NCBI RefSeq assembly: GCF_905220565.1
Contig: NC_059415.1
Coordinates: 4,531,001-4,595,000 of the forward strand
Direction: 5' to 3'
DNA from: Melitaea cinxia
Lineage: Eukaryota; Arthropoda; Insecta; Lepidoptera; Nymphalidae
DNA length: 64,000 bases
A program made the position numbers and the translations under genes. Position 1 is the first letter of the stretch, and every line of letters begins with the position of its first letter. The notes under the pieces are model-generated. The model saw only the letters and a program-made list of their open reading frames with translations. It was not told the origin of the DNA and searched no databases. This document shows, in pieces, positions 1 to 13,241 of this stretch.

Positions 1-365
1 ACGCTAAAAAAATAAAAATAATTATTTTGATCGCAAACGAAAAAAAAAAAAACCGACTTTAATTATATCGACAAGTAATACAACGTAGATACATTCACTC
101 GAAAAGTAGTCGTCAGATTTCAGTCAAATTTAAACGGGACCACAAGACAAACATCAGCTTTCGATTAAAACAAGTCATCAAAATTAGTACACCTAAAATG
201 TTGAGTCGAAAAAAAAAAAACTCAAATAAATACGCGCTATCAAAGATTACTCAAAAAGTAGTCATCAGCTCTCGATCAAAATTAAATGTGACCTACATTA
301 GCATAAGACAAACATCGGCTTCCTATTAAAAAAATCATCAAAATCGGTTTACCTAGTATATGTTC
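1..365 (-). repeat. Dispersed repeat family A, partial copy
   Basis: AT-rich repeat carrying 'aaaccgacttt', 'atatcgacaagtaatacaacgtag', 'atcaaagattact' and 'catcaaaatcgg'. The same blocks recur in the same order at 60.70-61.17 kb and in the opposite orientation at 55.51-56.10 kb. There is no coding potential. Which transposon class it belongs to cannot be told from the sequence. The copy runs off the left edge of the window. Confidence 0.7.
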
Positions 366-756
366 TGAAGTAACATGCATAAAATAAAAAAAATACTTGG
401 TCTGAGATCCTTTGGATAGATGAGATCTAACCTAAGTCGATCTCTACCGAGCCGATAATAGAATGAAACATATTTTATAATAAATTTAGTATATCAGATA
501 ATATATAAAAAATGGGTTGCCTAAAAAAATTCTGGTCTGGCTATTTTTTATTACTAAAAAAGAATTTATTTTTTTAATCTGTCTCGATAGTAGTTTGGGT
601 GCGTTCCATTAAGCAACCGACAAGGTATACCAGTTAATAAAACATACTAACATGTACACACCAAAAAAAAAAATCATATAATTTAAACATTAAAACTGCA
701 TTATTACATTTAAACTGCAATTTATTAAATACTTGTATTTTGTATATTTGCTACTT
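366..756. other. Unassigned AT-rich DNA
   Basis: No coding exon, RNA gene or recognised repeat seen. It holds only A/T tracts. Confidence 0.5.
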
Positions 757-1085
757 CACTTCATCCTATTGCAGTCCACTGTTGGACATAGGCCTCCACA
801 AGTTCGCGCCAAAAATGGCGTGAATTCGTGTGTTATGCCGATAGTCACCACGCTGGGCAGGTGGGTTGGTGACCGCAGGGCTGGCTTTGTCGCACCGAAG
901 ACACTTGCTACCCGTCTTCGGCCTGTGTGTTTGAGAGCCAGCAGTTTAATAGTTATCCCGTTAGCGGTCGGCTTTTTAAGTTCCAAGGTGGTAGTGGAAC
1001 TGTGTTATCCCTTAGTCGCCTCTTACGACACCCACGGGAAGAGAGGGGGTGGCTATATTCTTAATGCCGTAACCACACAGCATAT
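757..1085 (-). repeat. SINE-like repeat family D
   Basis: Reverse-orientation copy of a roughly 330-350-bp unit. On the minus strand it starts near 'ggctacggcattaagaat', passes through 'gaggcgactaagggataac' and 'gccgaagacgggtagc', and ends in 'gtccaacagtggactgcaatagg'. Other copies lie at 18.87, 22.49, 24.78 and 58.00 kb. The 58.00-kb copy has target-site duplications, so the family is mobile. Open frames across it are fortuitous. Confidence 0.8.
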
Positions 1086-1338
1086 TTGCTACCGATTTTA
1101 TCAATTAATATATTTAATTTATTAATTTATTTTTTATTATTTAATAAAATTTTATACACGATGTTATAGTATCCACTTTTTTAAACCTATCATTGAAACC
1201 TTTACTCAAATTATTAAATTTTAACAGTGATGTTATTTTTTTTTTTAATTAATTTATGTGTAGATAGAACGTAGTACAGTGTGTGTTTATATTTAGTCCT
1301 TAAAGTGTTTTCTCCAAAATAGTTTTAACAATTTACAG

Positions 1339-4300
1339 CTAATAAAATTGAGGTAATAAATTCGAGATCTGATGGTAATCCAGATTTCGATATTGGTGAT
1401 ATTTTGAAGAATTTCGACCCGCTCGATAATAATTCAACTTCTTCTGAAAATAATTCAGGTACAAAGAAAAAAAGGACTGCTTATTTGCATGATTTTTTAT
1501 ATCTCATACACAGTCCAAATATGTAGATATCATTCTTATATGACGGATCAATTAGTTGGCCACATTGAAATGGCGTAAATATACAGTTGTCGTTTTTTAA
1601 ATTGAGTAAAATTAACATAAAATTTATAACATTATTTCAATAAAGAAAATACAATTGGTTGTCTGTAAAGTTGGTTTACGGACGATAGTTTAACGTGACA
1701 ATGTCATAACAAAACATATCCTCGGACGCATGGCCAATCGAGTGGAAGAGAGATAGATGTGGCGCAAGTGTGCAATGAACGCAACTAAAATGAGTCATCC
1801 GTTTTCGTGCATGCAGCCGGCGTTCATCGATTTATTAGACGTTGTCACGTCAAAAGCAGAATGGAAATTATCTACGTAGTGACATTTTAAATTGCACTCA
1901 CAGTCAAATGTTTCGTGATTGAATTGAGACATTTTTAAGAAGTAGTGTAGTAGTCTATTTACAACAATAAATGGACTTTTTCAAATTTTAATTATTATGG
2001 ATCTGCCGATATTTCGCCGCGTTTTAGGCTATACATCGTCAAGTTACATCCAATGTGTAATGAGTATTTCGTTCTGGCCACAACACAATGATCCGACATG
2101 TAATTAATGTCGTTAGAAAAAAAGATGACATACAATATTTAACATGTAACAGTGTACAGCTTTGGCATGATTCAGTTGAACTTTTTACAGTGTGTTTGTG
2201 AAATATAAAATAATTTTTATATGATAATATTTCAATAATTAAAAAAAAAATCGCTTTGGTAATTATCATGCTGAATCCATTTATAACTAGAATATCATCG
2301 CTTTTAAAGTGGATACTGTAATTAGTAATTTCCATATCACATAATAAATATAAAAAAGTAGATATACATTGCTATTTTATCGAATATCAATGGCTCGATA
2401 ATTCATTAGTATGGCAATAATAAATAGAACGTAGTTACAAGTAATAATCCTATTTATTTACAAACTATTTTTTGACCAACAGTTTACAAAAAGAGCAGTT
2501 GAAAATGCCTAGAGTATAATTTATAAGACACTCGTTTATAAAATACATTTTCTAATTATACTAAATTAGTTATTTTTATCGCTAGTACCAAAGTAACCAT
2601 TATTCGATTAAATATTCTTTTGTCATATCAGCTATTAAAATTTGAATTTCAAGATTATGGTATTAGTTTTATAGGAAAAAATTACATTTAACCTTACCAA
2701 AATGTCAAGTATTTTTGGATTCAATACAATATTTTTATCCTGTTTACCACAAAGTAATTGATCCTTGAAATTGTTTTGTGTATTTGAAAGTGATTTGTAT
2801 TCACCACTTGCATGTCAGATGATTATGAACTGTAAACCGTGTGCGATTGATAATAAATATTTAACTTGTGTTCTGGATTTTTTATTAATATATTAGTAAA
2901 TTCTGTAAGTGAATAAAAACATTTAAAATATATTAAACTAACCACATGCATATGTTATGCCTCTTATATTTAAAAAGTTTAATATATTCCATTAATGCAT
3001 TGATGAGATTAATATTGATTTAAATTTTAAACAAAGTCCGAAGAATTATTAAATATAACCAAAATAGAACCTAACTAATTTTACGACTCAAATGTGCTTT
3101 TGAAGCCTACTTCAAAAGAAATAATGTTTATTTTAATTTTGACTACTTCAGGTCTATAATTGTTTATCTATTATGTGTATATAGGAAACGTATTGTTTCA
3201 TTTTTACAGCGACAAGTGCACACATATCCCAAAAGTCGCAAGACACTTTGCCCGGTTTAGATTTACTCACCCCGGACAGTACTGGGAATCCAGCGCCGCC
3301 GACGTCTTTCTATGGCACTATGAAGACTATAACTAGTAAGTGTTATCTGTAAAATATATTGGCAGAGATATGCAATTTTTTACTTTTATCGAAGCTGGAA
3401 GTAGGGTTTAACTGAGGTAGGGCACAATAGGAAATTTCTTGCTCAAAATATGGAGCAGCCCGACTGGGGAAGTACCTCGACCTTACTGAAGATAACAGTT
3501 AAATAATACTGTCTTCAAGCAGTGTTGTGTTCTTGTTAGTGAGTAAGGTGGCCAGAGCTCCTGGGGGGATTGGGGATAGGGTCAGCAACGCGCTCGCGAT
3601 GCTTCTGGTGTTGCAGGCGTCTATAAGCTACGGTAACCGTTTGCCACCAGGTGGGCAGTACGCTTGTGACATTGTCCAAAATCTTAAAAAATTACTTTAG
3701 GGATCTTGAGTTCACGCCATTTTTGCCTACAATCACAGATGAACAGACTGGAAACGAATATTTGTACTATGTCAATGCTCGTAGTGGGTACTTCGAGCAG
3801 AAATCAAACCCGCGATCGCCGTTATTGTGTGTTTAGCAAAATCCGCCAAGGTGGTTGTCGTAAAATGGTAGGATTTTCCCTTAATGGACGTTATATAAAA
3901 GCCAAACACCTAAACTATATTTGAAACATTAATAATAAAAGCTTCACGGTCAAAATAGTTTACTACTAAGAAAATGAACGAATCATGAATCATGTTTTTA
4001 TTTATGAAACTACGTAATGCGTTAATATCTACCAATTATTAACGCTGAGAGCTTATATATCTTGTAATATTTTCTTTTTTCCACTTAAATTTAATGAAAA
4101 ACTTTTAGTTCCAGACGAACCGGAATTGCCATATTTACCGGAAGCACTCACGAACACGCAGTGGAACAACGCTAACTGGAACGTGGCTCCTGTCCCCCCT
4201 GTTGTGAGTAAATTAGAATATATACTTACACTTCAGCCTGTAATATCCCATTGCTGGGCCCAGGCCTCTTTTTCCATGTAGGATAAGGATCAGAGCTTAA

Positions 4301-7300
4301 TCCACCACGCTGCTCCAGGTTCCTGCTGCGGGTTGGCGGATATCTTCCCTACTATGAGTAACGATCGCTATCAGATGTTCACCATAACAACCGGGACCGA
4401 CGGCTTAACGTGCCCTCCGAGGCACGGTGTGGAGACGCACAAGGACTAACAACCAGATCAAAAATAAGTATTTGTGTAAACACAAATATCCACCCCGAGC
4501 GGGTATCGAACCTGCGACCGTCGGTGTTTAGGCGCCGCCGACACGGCACACGCACCATTACACTAGAGATGTCGTTAAATAACAATATATATAGTAAATA
4601 TCATAAAGTATGTATCGTGGTGAGCAATATACATATGTATTAACTGAGGTAGGGCTCAAAATATGGAGCAGCCCGACTGGGTTAGTACCTCGACCTTACA
4701 GAAGATCACAGCTAAATAATGCTGTTTTCAAGCAGTATTGTGTTCCTGTTGGTGAGTAAGGTGACCAGAGCTCCTGAGGGGCGGGGGGGGGGGGACTCCT
4801 GATAGTGGATAAAGTCGACAACACGTTTACGATGCTTCTGGTGTTGCAGGCGTCTAAGCTACGGTAATCGCTTAGCATCACGTGAACCGTACGCATGTTT
4901 GTCGACCTAGTTATAATTTAAAAAAAAATGTACGTGATATAAAAATCTATTTGTGACTATTCACTTCATTAATCTTTTTTTTAATTCTCAGAAATTAGAT
5001 GAATAACACGTACAGAAGGAATGTATATTATTAAGATATCTTGCAAAATTGTAAATATCAAAGTTTCCTTCTTTATTAATCGAAAAATGTAGACCCAATA
5101 CCCCAAGAAATATCCAAAACTCAAAAAAATTTGTTGTGCTGAATTCTAGGAATTTTTACGGAGCTAGAATGTTAAACACTATTATACCTGCATTTGTTAA
5201 GGAACTTCCCGAAGACCTACGAGAGTTATACCTGGACAAACGAAAATATAGAAGATCACTAAAAGAACATTTACTAAAATTTTTAAGCGTTTAATAGTTA
5301 CAAAATTTTGCTAATTACCTTAGTTTAAATTTAATGGCTATAACATGGTACGGTACGTTAAAAATATCATATGATAATATGATATGCGACGCGGCGGCTT
5401 GTCCGGATAAGCTCTTGTGAGTTTTCGTGGCAGGCTTATGTATAAGTTTTAACTATGTGTTTTTTGTATTTTGAACAAATAAAAAAAAAAATAAGCTTGA
5501 TGTAGTCATGGCTGGTCGGTGAAATGACTAGCCTAATATAAGTAGGCTGTATTAGTTGCCAATAACGTTTGTGTACTCAGACTCTGCCGAGCGGACGTTT
5601 CGTGGAGACCCCGGAGTCTCCGCCGGCCGCGACTCGCGTCGAGACACAGCGACAGGTACACTACTGCACTTGACTGCATTCAGTCTGTGACGTCCCACTG
5701 CTGGGCATGGGCTACTTTCCCCATGTAGGAGAAGGATCAGAGCTCAATCCATCACGCTGCTCCAAAGCAGGTTGGCGGATATGTTCCCTACTATGAGTAA
5801 CGATCGCCATCAAACGTACATGATAATAACCGGGACCGACAGACATCCAAACCGAAAATAAATATTTGTACAAATACAAATATCCACCCCGAGCGGGAAT
5901 CGAACCCGCAAACCGTCGCTGTTTTAGGCGACTGCTGTCACTACTACACCGAGCGGATATTACAAGTAATACGAATTTCATGATTTTTGAATTTTGATAT
6001 CAGTGCGATTCCCAAATGTAAATGTAATATTATAAAATTCTGAAAATATGAAATGAGTGCAGCACTAACGAGTTTATTTTAATATATCTATTATAAATAT
6101 TTTAGACTTGAAATCACATACTTTATACCTTATTTGTCACTATATGTAAGCTTAGATTATGTCCTTCTATTAATCGAATGACATATAGATATATTGTTGA
6201 TTTTTGTTCATTTAATTTAATTTTAAAATATATATAAATCGTTTTTGTTTTTATTCAGTTGTAAATAATTCTTTTATCCAGCCATTATGTAATTTTCTCG
6301 ATTCGAATAAGCTATATAGTTTGTAGATTTATCAAACAAATGGTAATAATTAGGAGATTCCGCAAGTTGATGTCGACCACCGTGGTTTGCTACCGCCGCC
6401 CCCTCCACCTCCCATACTGCCGGTCTTAGGACGTGAGTATACATATATATTTTTTTTCTATATTACTTGCCTTTGAATTAGAATAGAATAAACTTTATTG
6501 CACACCACTTGGAAAAAAAATGACATAAAACAGTTATTTACACATAGAGTTAGTAATGTACAAAGGCAGTCTTATCGCGATCAGTAGCGATCTCTTCCAG
6601 ACAACCTTTAGAAATATGAAAATATGCATTGAAAAAGTAGTTGCAACATCGCAATTATCCGTATAATTTTACACCAGCAATTTATACTAAGTTAACTCAT
6701 AAAAGTGAACTTTACAATCGAGGCTTATAAAAGGGAAAACGTGATACCTTTTATATTAATTAAGAAACTTATTTGAAATTTGGTATCTTTAATAGTTAAT
6801 TTATTCATTGATATTTCACAATTTTTATTATTACAAAAAAAAAAAAACAAATTTATTCAAGTTGCATTAAGAAAACCAACTTATCGAAAATTCGAGTTGG
6901 CGTAGTATAAATTGTTGGTGTCGATTTGTAAATAAAACATTATGCATACAAACATGATGCATTTTCGTTTCCTACTCAAAAAATACAAAAAAAAAAAAAT
7001 ACTTCATACATACACATATACATAAAATATCTAGTTAATAATAATAATAATAATAATAACAACGAATGCCTCACATTTAACGACCTCATAATTGATATCA
7101 GATATAATATAATGTTCACACTTATAATTTAAATGAATTATGGTCGAATTTCGACCACTAGGTGACTAGTTATAATTGTGTCGACTATTGTGTGCTGAGT
7201 ATGAACAATTTCAAAGCACGCGCATCTGCCGAAATACTGGCATACAATTTTTTGCTTGTAAAGCGTTTCAGCTGTAACCTCAAAATAGATATATTTGTTA

Positions 7301-10300
7301 TAAATTTACGTAAATTTATAATCGGTTTTCTGTTGTGTAAATATTTTATTTGGCAATATTAGAGATTAGATTTCTGATTCATATATGGTGGTGGTATCGA
7401 TGGAAGTAACGAGGAAAGATCGGATTAGAAATGAGTATATAAGGGGAAGTTTGAAAGTAGCACCCGTGATAGAGAAAATGAGGAGCAATAGGTTAGCGTG
7501 GTATGGGCATGTAATGAGTAGGGATGAACGCTATGTTGGTAAAAGAATGTTAGGGATGAATGTCGAAGGGCGAAGAGCGATCGGCAGACCGAAAAAGCAA
7601 TGGATGGATTGTGTGAGTGTGGATATGAGAAAGAAAGGAGTAAGCACTGAAGTGACGAATAATAGAGAGGAATGGAAGAGGAAAACATGTTGTGCCGATC
7701 CTACATAAGTGGGATAAGGGCAGGAAGATGATATCGATGGAAAAAAAAATCTCTAAGGACGGTATTATGCAATATAGCCAACTTTAATTTTTACAAGTAA
7801 TAATATTAAAATTTAATATAAAAGTATTCTAATGCTGTTTCTTATTTTATATTCTTCATTCTAAGAAATTGATAAATGTGTTTTAGATATTGAAGACGTG
7901 GATCACAGATTACTACCGACTTTACCCCCTCCCGTCGTAGCTCCCGTGAGACATACAACACATCAAGGTAAACTGCTATCTAACTACCGACTACTTTGTA
8001 ACTACAAACTGTCTACCCATGTACAATACTGACCATTATTTATTTTAAAATTAAACTGAAAACCCTTTGCAGTAAATTAACTGAAAACAAAAAATGATTC
8101 CCAAAAGTCTTTGTGGCCATTTTTTATTAATTTTGAAATGAGTTTAATACGATTAAAATAAATGCTTTATGATATGGATATGCGCGCTATTTTCTTAGTT
8201 TATGCCTCTTTAATATCATTAGAGCTCTTTGTGTTACGCGTAATATAGTATAACAAGAGTAAGTTTAGTTTTTTAGAATTGTTTGATATTTCAAGAATAT
8301 TGATCGTTTCCCTACATTCGCGTAAAATTTGAGACTATGTCGATTAGCCCAGGTCTATACTGCTCCCACTGTGTAAACGTGAGCTTAACAAACATTAAGT
8401 CGTAACCTATAAAGGTTTTTACCTTTAAGTCTAATACTATCAAGTCAAGAAATTAAAATTCCTTTTTATTCTGTTGGTATAGATAAATAATAATTAATAG
8501 GTACCGTTTTCTATTCATAAAAGATCAGACGGACGGACCACTTGAAGGTAAGCGGTAAATTCCGCATATATTGGCGATATAAGACATCAATGAAAAAAAT
8601 ATGGAACAAGTCTAAAGCTTCAGTTTTTTTTTTGGGATCATTTTACTGCTTTGTTTAAATTTCAAATTAAAGTTAACTTTATTGCATAGATTGTATAAAT
8701 TATCTTCCATATTTATATAATTGCTAATTAGGTTTTTATGTGCTTATGTATTTTTTTTATATATAAATTTGTCTCACATTTATGTGTCCTATAACGCCGA
8801 TAATAGAAAAATTTTATGTTGAAAATGTGGGTAGTACGATTTTATTTTTATGCTTTAGATGTTTTAATCGTTTACGTATTATTAATTAGAATTATTATTT
8901 TTTATTCTCTCTCTTATTTGCGAAGCATGGTAAATTATATAAGATGTTATATTATTTATATTAAGTAGTTCCATGTGTAAGTGTGACAAGTATGTTTTTT
9001 TATTATAACTATTATTGTTATTATTTACAGATGTTGATCACAGGAATCTTATATCGTTGACTCATCAGCCTGCGACGCCTCAAGCTGTACCTAGACCAGT
9101 CGGTGTGGATCAAGTAAGTTTAAAACGCGAGGGTAATGTTTTTTTTTTTTTAATAACAAATACATGGGAAAGAAAGAGAAGTATGCAATTTTAAAAAATT
9201 GAATTTGTGACATTTCAATTTAAAACACATACCTACTGCTTGTTACGTTACGTTAACTTAATTTACAGTACTTTTAATCTGTTTGATAATAATTCAAATA
9301 TATTTATATAATATATCTATATAATAAATCTATATATTGCAAACTTAACAATACTTAACAAACTTATTGGCATTTTGTTAAGCTTCTAGTTTTTAAAGTT
9401 CCATATTAAACTATGTCTTAGCTATCTGTATGTTTGTTTGCCTATCCGATTGTCACATGGCCGTATTATAAAGTAATAGACACTCATTCGTTGATTTGTT
9501 TTGTTGTTTAACTACTGCTCTATAAATAAAAAATAAAAATAATCTATATTTCATACAAACAGATGTTTTTTTTCAGCTTTTTTTTGTTTCAAAATATGTT
9601 TGTATGTTATGTGTTTATGTATAGATTTATCGTGTTTGGCTCTTACCATGTAAATTATTTTGCTAGGATTACAGAGTACCTCAATTAGTAACTCCGATGG
9701 CGCCTCCCATGGTGCCACCCACAGATATTGTGGAAAGCGTAGATATGGATCTGTCTGAGGACGAGGAACAACGTAAGATTTACTTATACTTACTAACATC
9801 CTAACAGCCCTTTGGTTTCATCTACTGTTGCGCTGTTATGTTAGCTTGATATTGTACGGCCTATGTTTTGTGTACATAATGTAGTATTATAATGATAACG
9901 AAATTATTAAAATCGCTCTAGTAGGCGCAGGGATTATGGATAACAATCAAATGGTTTTTAATGTTAGTACAGAATTATGATGTTAATGTTTCACTATAGA
10001 GCAAAATCCTCTTTTAAAATTTAATATTGGTCCACCTATGAGGCGGATAGATACATACATATATTTTCTATTATGTCGAGATCTTAGTAAACTATCTCAG
10101 CTTCTATTTGTAAGTACAAACATTTGGAAAATATTTAAGTGTCTTCACCTCAGCTCTCTACGCTCTGAAATATGATTTTTGTTACTCCGAAGACCAATTT
10201 AACGAATAATAAATGTAGAATTAGTTCTTAAACTCATATTTGTTTCTAAATGGATTTGTAGAAATGTAAATATAAATTTATTGCTAAGGATATGATTTAA

Positions 10301-11015
10301 ATTGTTTTTATTTCTATGTTATATATTATCGTTTTTAAAATGTAAGTAATTCTGAAAAAAATATCTTTTTATTTCAGAAGGTATGTACCCCAATCAAAAT
10401 CCGAACGAACATCGTCGTAACAGTTTCAACAACAACAAGGTTTTAGTCGGAGGCGATGACAAGACTCACACTGATAAAAACCATGTAAATATTCAGATAA
10501 ATACCAATAAACCAAACATAAGAAGCACGGATGGTCCGCACACTGCCCCCGTCGTAACTACTCCTATGTCAAATCCCTTTGACAATATGCCAACTGGTCT
10601 AAAGTACAACATGCCAGCGACAACGTTTCAGAGTATTCCAAACTTCCAAAAGCCGGCCTTTGAAGATAACAATGACTACCAGAAACCTCCTCCAAATTTC
10701 CAGAAAACTGGGTTTCAAGAAAGACCTGGTTTTCAAGATAAGGTAGAGAATAATTCAACAGATAGTCCATATGAAGAGGATTTGAGAACCAGAAGTTTGG
10801 ACGTTCAAAGAAACCCATCGCCTCCAGACTATCCTGAATTTCCAAAAGATGGCCCGACCGAATGGCAGAGACCTAGGTTCATGAATCACAGGTTTCCTAG
10901 GAATTGGGATCCTCGGACTAATTTCAGACCGAACTTTAATCCCCAGTTTTGGCCTAGAAACGGTCCCAGACCTCCAAATAGATGGATGGGTCCTAGACCA
11001 CAGAGGTTTTGGTGA
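1339..11015 (+). CDS. 3' part of a proline-rich nuclear-type protein gene (8 exons)
   Basis: Hand-built exons: 1339-1458, 3210-3335, 4109-4203, 6354-6432, 7887-7967, 9031-9113, 9667-9772 and 10378-11015 (TGA). Every junction has AG/GT signals, and the phases join exactly into 441 codons plus stop. The first exon starts in mid-codon, so the 5' part lies left of the window. The protein has an acidic, Asn/Ser-rich start, a Pro-rich middle, an acidic stretch (DLSEDEEQ) and a basic Pro/Arg/Trp/Asn-rich tail ending RPQRFW. Four consecutive exons each carry a related motif: DVDHRGLLP, DVDHRLLP, DVDHRNLIS and DQDYRVPQ. There are no catalytic motifs and no membrane segments. The composition recalls the tails of RNA polymerase II CTD-associated proteins (RPRD, SCAF and PCF11 types), but that is only an inference and I do not recognise the gene. 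Introns carry SINEs and LINE fragments. Confidence 0.8.
1459..3209. other. Intron of the first gene
   Basis: AT-rich intron between 'ttcag/gtacaa' and 'tttttacag'. It holds no recognisable gene. A less AT-rich block at about 1670-1910 is bounded by the inverted 9-mers 'acgtgacaa' (1693-1701) and 'ttgtcacgt' (1842-1850), which could mark a small MITE-like element. Confidence 0.5.
3409..3690 (+). repeat. SINE-like repeat family B
   Basis: Roughly 280-bp unit: 'ctgaggtagggcaca', 'atatggagcagcccgactgg', 'gtacctcgaccttac', 'gatgcttctggtgttgcagg', 'tctataagctacggtaa', ending near 'gtacgcttgt'. Near-identical units occur at 4.64 and 44.20 kb, with partial copies at 38.6, 54.2, 54.8 and 59.3 kb. It lies in an intron of the first gene. 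Confidence 0.85.
4240..4560 (-). repeat. SINE-like repeat family C (tRNA-headed), reverse copy
   Basis: The tail ('cccattgctgggcccaggcc', 'ctccaggttcctgctgcgggttggcgg') reads first and the tRNA-like head ('gagcgggtatcgaacctgcgacc') last, so the unit is on the minus strand. The head keeps a B-box-like 'ggttcgatacccgc' on that strand. It is intronic to the first gene. Confidence 0.75.
4639..4912 (+). repeat. SINE-like repeat family B
   Basis: Second full-length family B unit in this intron. It shares 'aaatatggagcagcccgact', 'cagaagatcacagctaaata' and 'gtttgtcgacctag' with the other copies. It contains a 10-base G run at about 4786-4795. Confidence 0.85.
5140..5293 (+). pseudogene. C-terminal scrap of a non-LTR reverse transcriptase
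   Basis: The + strand encodes roughly 45 residues, including a RNFYGARMLNTIIP-like stretch followed by ELPEDLRELY and LKEHLLKFL, then tandem stops. This resembles the extreme C-terminus of Jockey/CR1-type LINE ORF2 proteins, where an aromatic/basic segment precedes a 'lp...lr....' helix. No RT motifs lie upstream, so this is a 5'-truncated insertion inside an intron. The family assignment is tentative. Confidence 0.4.
5675..5975 (-). repeat. SINE-like repeat family C, reverse copy
   Basis: Tail 'cagtctgtgacgtcccactg', 'ctgggcatgggct', 'gatcagagctcaatccat', then the tRNA-like head with 'gagcgggaatcgaacccgc' near 5890. On the minus strand the head reads 'gcgggttcgattcccgctc', a B-box. It is intronic. 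Confidence 0.75.
6478..6612 (+). repeat. Dispersed repeat family G
   Basis: Contains 'aactttattgcacaccac', 'acaaaggcagtcttatcgcg' and 'gatctcttccagacaacc'. A related copy lies at 50.89-51.01 kb. It is a short retroposon-like unit without coding capacity. Confidence 0.6.
7381..7735 (+). pseudogene. RTE-type LINE reverse transcriptase, C-terminal fragment
   Basis: A 107-residue open frame with IEKMRSNRLAWYGHVMSRDE, then GRPKKQWMDCV and EEWKRKTCCADPT. These are hallmarks of the C-terminal region of insect RTE-like endonuclease/reverse transcriptase proteins. No RT palm motifs lie upstream, so the copy is 5'-truncated. It sits in an intron of the first gene, in the same orientation, about 150 bp before the exon at 7887. 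Confidence 0.8.
7968..9030. other. Intron of the first gene, no further feature
   Basis: AT-rich intron with clean ends ('catcaag/gtaaac' and 'tatttacag'). No repeat family or gene recognised within it. The introns at 9114-9666 and 9773-10377 are likewise empty. Confidence 0.6.
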
Positions 11016-11470
11016 TTGTGTTAAGTGTTAGCCAGAGAGTTATTATTTATAGTGACGACGCTACTGGACAAATGAATTAAAGATTTCGAGTTCGTTTTTC
11101 GCCTACCAAAACTGTATAAAAATATGTCGCATATGTATTTCGACTTTTACATGAATTTTAACTTTGTGACAAACGGATTCGTCAATTGACAAATTGTTTT
11201 GTCCGGTCTCGTTAGAGCCTCTATTTTAACTGTAAGACTAGTTTAGGGATTTAAATATATGTGTAATAAGTTTTATTTTGTCGATATGTAGAAGAAAAAA
11301 ATTTGGCTTGTTTTTATTTTCAGAGTTATGCACATTATTAAAATTAAAATATAAGTATGTCGTATTTTGTTTTTATTACGGACGGTTTGTTTTTGTAGGT
11401 TTTATTGATATTTTATTCGAGTATCCCCTATAGAAAAAAAAAATAATAAAATTATGTTATAGATAATGTT
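11016..11470 (+). terminator. 3' UTR and candidate poly(A) signal of the first gene
   Basis: Untranslated sequence after the TGA at 11013-11015. The first clear canonical AATAAA I see on this strand is at 11445-11450, about 430 bp past the stop, in an A-rich stretch. Position of cleavage is an inference. Confidence 0.4.
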
Positions 11471-13240
11471 GGATATAGTTTTATTATAAATACTGGCAAA
11501 AGTAGGTATTTCTGGTCTTTTTCCTTTATTAAAACAAATGGTCGTTGTAAAATTTGTTGTATGGGCTAAGTTATATTTTTATAAAAAAAGAAAACATGTC
11601 AATATTTTAACTGGTAAGATTAAGGAAGAATAATCATCTAAATTATCTTTTAAATTATTTTTTACAGAAATGGTCCTATTAAAAATCTGAACAAGATATA
11701 TTATTAGATTAATATATTTATAACATGACTAATGGTATTATTTAATATAAAAATATATGTGAAAAATCTACACTTTCAGCCTAAAGTCCCACCAAAAAAT
11801 GAAAAAAAAAAAAAAAAAATGTATTACGACAGAATACATAATAATTTATTTATATATTATTATAGTTACAGTTTAATTGAGTACAACAACTTGAATGAAA
11901 TATACATAAATAAATAGCGTTATATTCCTTCTTACGATTTTAATTTATTAATTTGTGAGTTGTACAAGTCACTTTAAATGATACCCATGATTTATTTTTA
12001 AACAAAATGGTTGAAAATCTTGAATAATTCAGACCAAGCTTAGAGTATTAAATACAAAAGTAAATAGGTTTTAAAATTAGCCTTCCGAGTCTCTTAGATA
12101 TTTTAATTCGGACTAAATTATAAAATATATTTAAAATTGTTCCGATACTTAAGGATTTTTCGTAGTAAAAGAAAGTTAAACAAAATGGGTGTAAGGTGCA
12201 AATAGTGCTCTTGTCCGTAACAATCTGTAAAGATTACATTTTTTATTTTGATCGTTCTAAAAATAGTCAACGGTGATAATTTTAACGATCGAAATATACA
12301 GGGTTAAACAATTTTTTTCTTAAATTCCAAGAGAGAAGAGAGTACCTCTAGTACACACATACATACATACATACATCTTTATTCACAATCAAAACTGTCT
12401 TCCAAAACATTAATGGGTAGATCGTTGATAATCTAGCGAAGGGTTGATCCATATTATACATAACTCGTCAAAATTTGTGCCATCATATCTTGGGTGGTTT
12501 TTTTTTTTATGCAAACATTGTCTTCACATTGACGAAAAAATAGAATTAAATTAATCAATTAAGTTGCAGTTTTTCGCAATTTATGCGCGTACATACATTT
12601 TGGCGATTAATTTTAATCGATAAATTTAGTCAAAACGACTGCACCTAGAGTTCCACCCATCCTAAAAATTTCCAAACTTATTAGTTTTTTCCTCTTTTTA
12701 AAGAAAATGCTTCTTTATGAAATTTCTTTTGATCGGCTCTTCACGTCATGTGTTCGACACAGTTTCATCTAGAGCGAATGATCTGTCTCCATTGACCCAT
12801 GTCCTTTCCAAGGTTTACGACTTGTTGAATTAAGAGCATGGCGAGCTTTTTACTTAATAGGTAAAGAGCTTTTCACTTTATTGGTCAAGATATCTTAAGA
12901 TGTTTTTAAGATCTTTTTTCGTGATAATTTTTTTCATCTTTGCACTCTTAGTGATCAAAATACAAAATTAAATATATATATATATACTTATATATAGTTT
13001 AGTTTTATACAAAATGTTTATGATAAGTTTTTATTGCAATAAAAATTCAGATTAGGCCCATTGAAACACATAACACTAGGTGGGTCTGTTTAGAGGTACA
13101 GAGCACTTTTTTTGTGGGCCGACGTTATTTGTTATTTGAACGATATTAAATTTGAAAAAGAAGATAGAAATCAAATCGTGTCAAACATTCAAATGAGACT
13201 ACCGTTTTAATATTTTGAATATGTAAATTTAAATATTCTA
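11471..13240. other. Gene-free AT-rich DNA
   Basis: Contains A tracts, a (cata)n run at 12358-12376 and a (ta)n run near 12973. No exon or RNA gene found. A poly-A-containing open frame at about 11.73-11.92 kb is low complexity. Confidence 0.5.
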
Positions 13241-13241
13241 C

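Noticed and set aside
12355..12480. CRISPR-like or tandem array
   Set aside because: Only a simple (cata)n run. No spaced repeats anywhere in the window.
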